A program made the position numbers and the translations under genes. Below, one piece after another: positions 60,943-64,000 of a stretch of DNA of 64,000 bases (the stretch's first letter is position 1; each line of letters begins with the position of its first letter). Below the pieces are notes generated by a model. That model was not told the DNA's origin, did no database searches, and worked only from the letters and a program-made list of their open reading frames with translations. Source of the stretch: Sphingomonadales bacterium (GTDB taxonomy: Bacteria > Pseudomonadota > Alphaproteobacteria > Sphingomonadales > Sphingomonadaceae); the NCBI GenBank assembly GCA_028871475.1, contig JAGWMZ010000003.1, positions 186,001-250,000 on the forward strand, in the 5' to 3' direction.

Positions 60943-62234
60943 TCCGGCTTGACCATCGCGCGCCCGGCTTTGCCGAGGCCTTTGCCGCGCAGGTGGAAAA
61001 CCGCCGAGAGAGCGATTCGGGCGTGACCGGCGCCGTCACCGCCATCATCGCCGATGTGCGCAAGCGCGGCGACGAAGCACTTGCTGACCTCACCGAAAAG
61101 TTCGACCGCCATCCCCTGGCCAGCGAGGCCGACTGGCGGATCGAGGCCGAGGCCTGCGCCGCCGCCTATGAAGCGCTGACCCCGGCCCTGCGCGAAGCGC
61201 TCGACACCGCCGCCGCGCGCATTCGCGCCTATCACGAGGCGCAACTGCCCGAAAACCGCGATTATACTGATGCGCAGGGCGTGCGCCTTGGCGCGGTGTG
61301 GCGCGGGGTCGATGCGGCGGGGCTCTATGTGCCCGGCGGCCGCGCGGCCTATCCCTCCTCGCTGCTGATGAACGCAATTCCCGCCAAGGTGGCCGGCGTT
61401 GGTCGCCTTGTCGTCACCACGCCCACGCCGGGTGGAGAGGTCAACCCCCTGGTGCTGGCCGCGGCCCATATCGCCGGGGTGGATGAAATCTGGCGCGTGG
61501 GCGGTGCGCAGGCCGTGGCAGCGCTGGCCTATGGCACAAAGCGCATCAGGCCGGTCGATGTCATCACCGGCCCGGGCAATGCCTATGTCGCCGAGGCCAA
61601 GCGCCAGCTTTACGGCGTGGTGGGCATCGACATGGTCGCGGGCCCCTCGGAAATCCTCGTCATTGCCGATGGCAAGAATGATCCGCAATGGATCGCCGTC
61701 GATCTACTGAGCCAGGCCGAGCATGACCCGGCCGCCCAGTCGATCCTCATCACCGATGACGCTGACTTCGCCAGCGCCGTTGTCGAGGCGGTCGAGGTAC
61801 AGCTTGCCACGCTTTCCACCCAGACCGCCGCGCGCGAAAGCTGGGAAACGCACGGGCTTGTCATCACCGTTGCCGATCTCTTGGCCGATGCGCCGGCGCT
61901 GGCCAATGCGCTGGCTGCCGAGCATGTGGAAATCGCCACCGATGATCCGCAGGCGATCTTCGACCAGATCCGCCATGCCGGTTCCGCCTTCCTTGGCCGC
62001 CATACGCCCGAGGCCATCGGCGATTATGTGGCCGGCCCCAACCATGTGCTGCCCACCGGGCGGCGCGCCCGTTTCGCCTCGGGCCTTTCGGTGCTGGATT
62101 TCATGAAGCGCACCAGCTTCCTCCAGCTTGACGAAAGCGCCCTGCACAAGATCGGCCCTGCCGCCGTTGCTCTTGCCGATGCCGAAGGGCTGCCCGCCCA
62201 TGGCCGGTCGGTCAGCATCCGGCTGGGAAACTGA
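60939..62234 (+). CDS. hisD: Histidinol dehydrogenase
   Basis: A 431-residue zinc enzyme for the last two oxidations of histidine synthesis. It has the [23 protein letters not shown] segment, the [14 protein letters not shown] motif, the [13 protein letters not shown] motif and the HNH-like [20 protein letters not shown] region with metal ligands. The length is normal. It follows hisG with an ATGA overlap, and the nusB start is eight bases after its stop. Confidence 0.97.
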   Translation: MIRLDHRAPGFAEAFAAQVENRRESDSGVTGAVTAIIADVRKRGDEALADLTEKFDRHPLASEADWRIEAEACAAAYEALTPALREALDTAAARIRAYHEAQLPENRDYTDAQGVRLGAVWRGVDAAGLYVPGGRAAYPSSLLMNAIPAKVAGVGRLVVTTPTPGGEVNPLVLAAAHIAGVDEIWRVGGAQAVAALAYGTKRIRPVDVITGPGNAYVAEAKRQLYGVVGIDMVAGPSEILVIADGKNDPQWIAVDLLSQAEHDPAAQSILITDDADFASAVVEAVEVQLATLSTQTAARESWETHGLVITVADLLADAPALANALAAEHVEIATDDPQAIFDQIRHAGSAFLGRHTPEAIGDYVAGPNHVLPTGRRARFASGLSVLDFMKRTSFLQLDESALHKIGPAAVALADAEGLPAHGRSVSIRLGN

Positions 62235-62241
62235 GGATTTT

Positions 62242-62688
62242 ATGAACAAGACCAAGCATCAGGCCCGCGCTGCCGCCCGCCTCGCCGCCGTTCAGGCGCT
62301 CTATCAGCACGATATGGAGGGCACCGAGATTGCCCCCCTGCTCGACGAATTCCACCGCCACCGCCTTGGCGCGGAGATCGAGGACATCCAGTTCGCCGCG
62401 GCTGACAAGGTGCATTTCGACGATGTGGTGAAGGGCACCATCGCCCGCATCGGCGAGATCGACGCGACGCTGTCGGCCAAGCTGGCCGAGGGCTGGAAGC
62501 TGGAGCGGCTCGACAAGACCATGCTGCAACTGCTGCGCGCAGGCACTTACGAACTGATGGCACGCAGCGACATCACCACCGGCACCGCGATCAGCGAATA
62601 TGTCGATGTGGCCCACGCCTTCTTCGAGGAGCGCGAGGCTAAATTCGTCAATGGTGTGCTCGACGCGGTGGCCAAGGCTGTGCGTTAA
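62242..62688 (+). CDS. nusB: Transcription antitermination factor NusB
   Basis: A 148-residue all-helical NusB, which binds boxA in rRNA leaders with NusE to prevent termination. The ARAAARLAAVQALYQHDM start and the ERLDKTMLQLLRAGTYELM and FVNGVLDAVAK segments are typical. I chose ATG 62242 with GAGGA a few bases upstream. It lies between hisD and thiL with gaps of seven bases on each side, so the four genes form an operon. Confidence 0.95.
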   Translation: MNKTKHQARAAARLAAVQALYQHDMEGTEIAPLLDEFHRHRLGAEIEDIQFAAADKVHFDDVVKGTIARIGEIDATLSAKLAEGWKLERLDKTMLQLLRAGTYELMARSDITTGTAISEYVDVAHAFFEEREAKFVNGVLDAVAKAVR

Positions 62689-62695
62689 CAACGCC

Positions 62696-63592
62696 ATGGC
62701 GGGCGAACTGGATTTCATCGCCCGCCTTCGGGCCCTGGCCCGCCATCCCGCCGCGCGCGGGCTGAATGACGATTGCGCGGTGCTGCCCCTAGGTACGGGA
62801 ACGGGCAGCGAAACGCTGATCCTGACGCATGACGCCATGGCGCAGGGCGTGCATTATCTGCCCACGCAGGACATGGCCGATGTGGCGTGGAAACTCGTTG
62901 CCAGCAACCTGTCCGATCTGGCCGCCAAGGGCGCGCAACCGCTGGGCGTGCTGCTGGGCTATTCGCTGGGCGGCGATGATACGCGCTTCCTCGAAGGGTT
63001 GGCGCAGGTGCTGGACCATTACGACACCCCGCTGCTGGGCGGCGATACGATCCGTGTCGATGGCCCGCTCAGTTTCGGTCTCACCGCTGTCGGGCGCGCG
63101 ACGCATCTGCCGGTCCCCTCGCGTAGTGGGGCAAGGCCGGGCGATGCCATCTGGATCACGGGCGGCGTCGGCGCGGCGATGATGGGTTTCGAGGCCTTGC
63201 AGGCGGGCCATGACGATCCCGCCCTGACCGTTGCCTTTCGCCGGCCAGAGGCTCTGGTGGCAGAGGGGCAGTCCCTCGCACCGCTCGTCACTGCCATGAT
63301 GGATGTCTCGGATGGCGTGCTGCTCGACGCCTGGCGCATGGGGACGGCCAGCGGCGTCACCATGGCGATCGACAGCGCCGCCGTGCCCCTGCGCGCCCCT
63401 GAAGAGCGCCGCCGCGACGCGCTGAGCTGGGGCGAGGATTATCAACTCCTCTTCACTGCCCCGGCGGGCTGCCTCCTGCCGGTGGAGGCGACGCGGATTG
63501 GTGAAGTTCGCACCAAAGGTGACGCGCCGCTGCTGCTCGATGGTGTGACGATGCGTGAAAGCGATCATCTGGGCTGGCATCACAAAGGCTGA
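62696..63592 (+). CDS. thiL: Thiamine-monophosphate kinase
   Basis: A 298-residue ThiL, which adds the second phosphate to thiamine monophosphate. It has the GLNDDCAVL metal site, the LILTHDAMAQGVHY motif, the GGDTIR motif and the MMDVSDGVLLD segment. I chose ATG 62696, beginning MAGELDFIARL. The nusB-thiL neighbour pair is common. It ends the hisG-hisD-nusB-thiL unit. Confidence 0.95.
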   Translation: MAGELDFIARLRALARHPAARGLNDDCAVLPLGTGTGSETLILTHDAMAQGVHYLPTQDMADVAWKLVASNLSDLAAKGAQPLGVLLGYSLGGDDTRFLEGLAQVLDHYDTPLLGGDTIRVDGPLSFGLTAVGRATHLPVPSRSGARPGDAIWITGGVGAAMMGFEALQAGHDDPALTVAFRRPEALVAEGQSLAPLVTAMMDVSDGVLLDAWRMGTASGVTMAIDSAAVPLRAPEERRRDALSWGEDYQLLFTAPAGCLLPVEATRIGEVRTKGDAPLLLDGVTMRESDHLGWHHKG

Positions 63593-63658
63593 GATCTGCC
63601 GCCCAAATGGCTGAGTAAAGCCCGACGGACACCAAATACCTCCCCCCGAATTGCCGCT

Positions 63659-63686
63659 TTGCGCGAACAATCCTCTCCTTTATACA
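63659..63686 (+). promoter_or_regulatory. Promoter candidate for the pyrophosphatase gene
   Basis: TTGCGC (63659-63664) and TATACA (63681-63686) are separated by 16 bases, with the -10 element near consensus. It lies in the gap between thiL and the hppA-like gene, about 90 bases before the GTG start. Confidence 0.45.
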
Positions 63687-63777
63687 AAGTGCTGCAACCG
63701 CCACGCCAGAGAGCACACAACAGGCGGACATAGGGGAGGCAATCACGCACTCCCCGCGCAGAGAGGGGATCGGGCTA

Positions 63778-64000
63778 GTGAATTCGATCAACCATTCCAC
63801 CGAGATTGCCATCGGATTTGGCATATTGAGCATCGTCTACGGTTTCATCACCAGCCGGCAGGTTCTGGGGGCGCCAGCAGGCAATGAACGCATGCGCGAC
63901 ATTGCCGCGGCCATTCAGGAAGGCGCGCAGGCCTATCTCAAGCGGCAATATTCCACCATTGCCGTGGTGGGCATCATCGTGGCGGGCATTGTGCTGATGA
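63778..64000 (+). CDS. hppA: Membrane-bound proton-translocating pyrophosphatase, N-terminal part
   Basis: The first 74 codons of a membrane pyrophosphatase cut by the window edge. It starts with GTG (MNSINHSTEIAIGFGILSI), a membrane helix follows, then the IAAAIQEGAQAYLKRQYSTIAVVG segment typical of the start of HppA-type proteins. These enzymes use pyrophosphate energy to pump protons or sodium. The likely ribosome binding site is GAGGGG before position 63770. Confidence 0.88.
   Translation, partial: MNSINHSTEIAIGFGILSIVYGFITSRQVLGAPAGNERMRDIAAAIQEGAQAYLKRQYSTIAVVGIIVAGIVLM

Overview
The window is about 64 kb of dense, GC-rich chromosome from an alphaproteobacterium, most likely a member of the Sphingomonadales (a Novosphingobium-like genome is my best guess; the genus is inference). 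Supporting signs are the CcrM (GANTC) methyltransferase, the ChvI/ChvG - HprK - RapZ - EIIA - HPr cluster beside pckA, a split glycine dehydrogenase (gcvPA/gcvPB), the split proton-translocating transhydrogenase preceded by a tiny aa3-oxidase subunit IV-like gene, CobS/CobT proteins, a BolA/J-domain pair, and a short-form HisG. I see no phage, insertion sequence, CRISPR array, rRNA or tRNA. Almost everything is core housekeeping.

Layout. 0.1-1.2 kb: three small uncharacterised genes behind a GAAC-N7-GAAC (LexA-type) site. 1.2-9.6 kb: cysS, an EamA transporter, cobT and a transaldolase on the minus strand, then priA (+) ending inside a CPBP protease gene (-). 9.9-14.8 kb: the F1 ATP synthase operon atpHAGDC with a strong terminator. 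15-18.2 kb: an orphan cpaF, a second EamA transporter and small membrane proteins. 18.2-23.0 kb: the glycine cleavage operon gcvT-gcvH-gcvPA-gcvPB behind a tandem glycine riboswitch. 23-27.8 kb: dgt-like gene, lipoprotein, pntB-pntAB-pntAA and the small oxidase-type gene. 28-32.7 kb: an orphan NtrC-type regulator with an altered sigma-54 loop, folP, ccrM (with eight GANTC sites packed in its upstream region) and rnhB. 32.8-38.8 kb: acetyltransferase, CoA-pyrophosphatase-type Nudix, CCA-adding enzyme, membrane aspartic protease, parC and a ferredoxin. 38.8-44.4 kb: two tandem cysteine desulfurases, an alpha/beta hydrolase, a DUF937-like protein and pckA. 44.7-49.2 kb: chvI-chvG-hprK-rapZ-EIIA-HPr. 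49.3-54.6 kb: an rRNA methyltransferase, rmuC, def, recR, fmt and truA. 54.8-60.2 kb: cobS, VOC and GST proteins, a low-GC small ORF, J-domain protein, bolA, Nudix and an epoxide-hydrolase-like protein. 60.3-64 kb: hisG-hisD-nusB-thiL and the start of an hppA pyrophosphatase gene.

The most striking structure not explained by genes is a family of intergenic repeats, seen five times (about 29.5, 35.9, 41.9, 54.6 and 57.8 kb), always between convergent genes. Three copies are full-length, about 210 bp. Each end carries a GC-rich hairpin with a 3-4 base loop, and the middle holds a second inverted repeat. In the best copy (54561-54769) the two 28-bp ends are perfect inverted repeats of each other. 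They look like mobile-element-derived or co-opted bidirectional terminators. Other signals worth following are the GANTC cluster at ccrM, a perfect 12-bp hairpin joining the gcvPB 3' end to the ribosome binding site of the next gene, the GAFPGA loop in the NtrC-type regulator, and lineage-type insertions in CysS and peptide deformylase.
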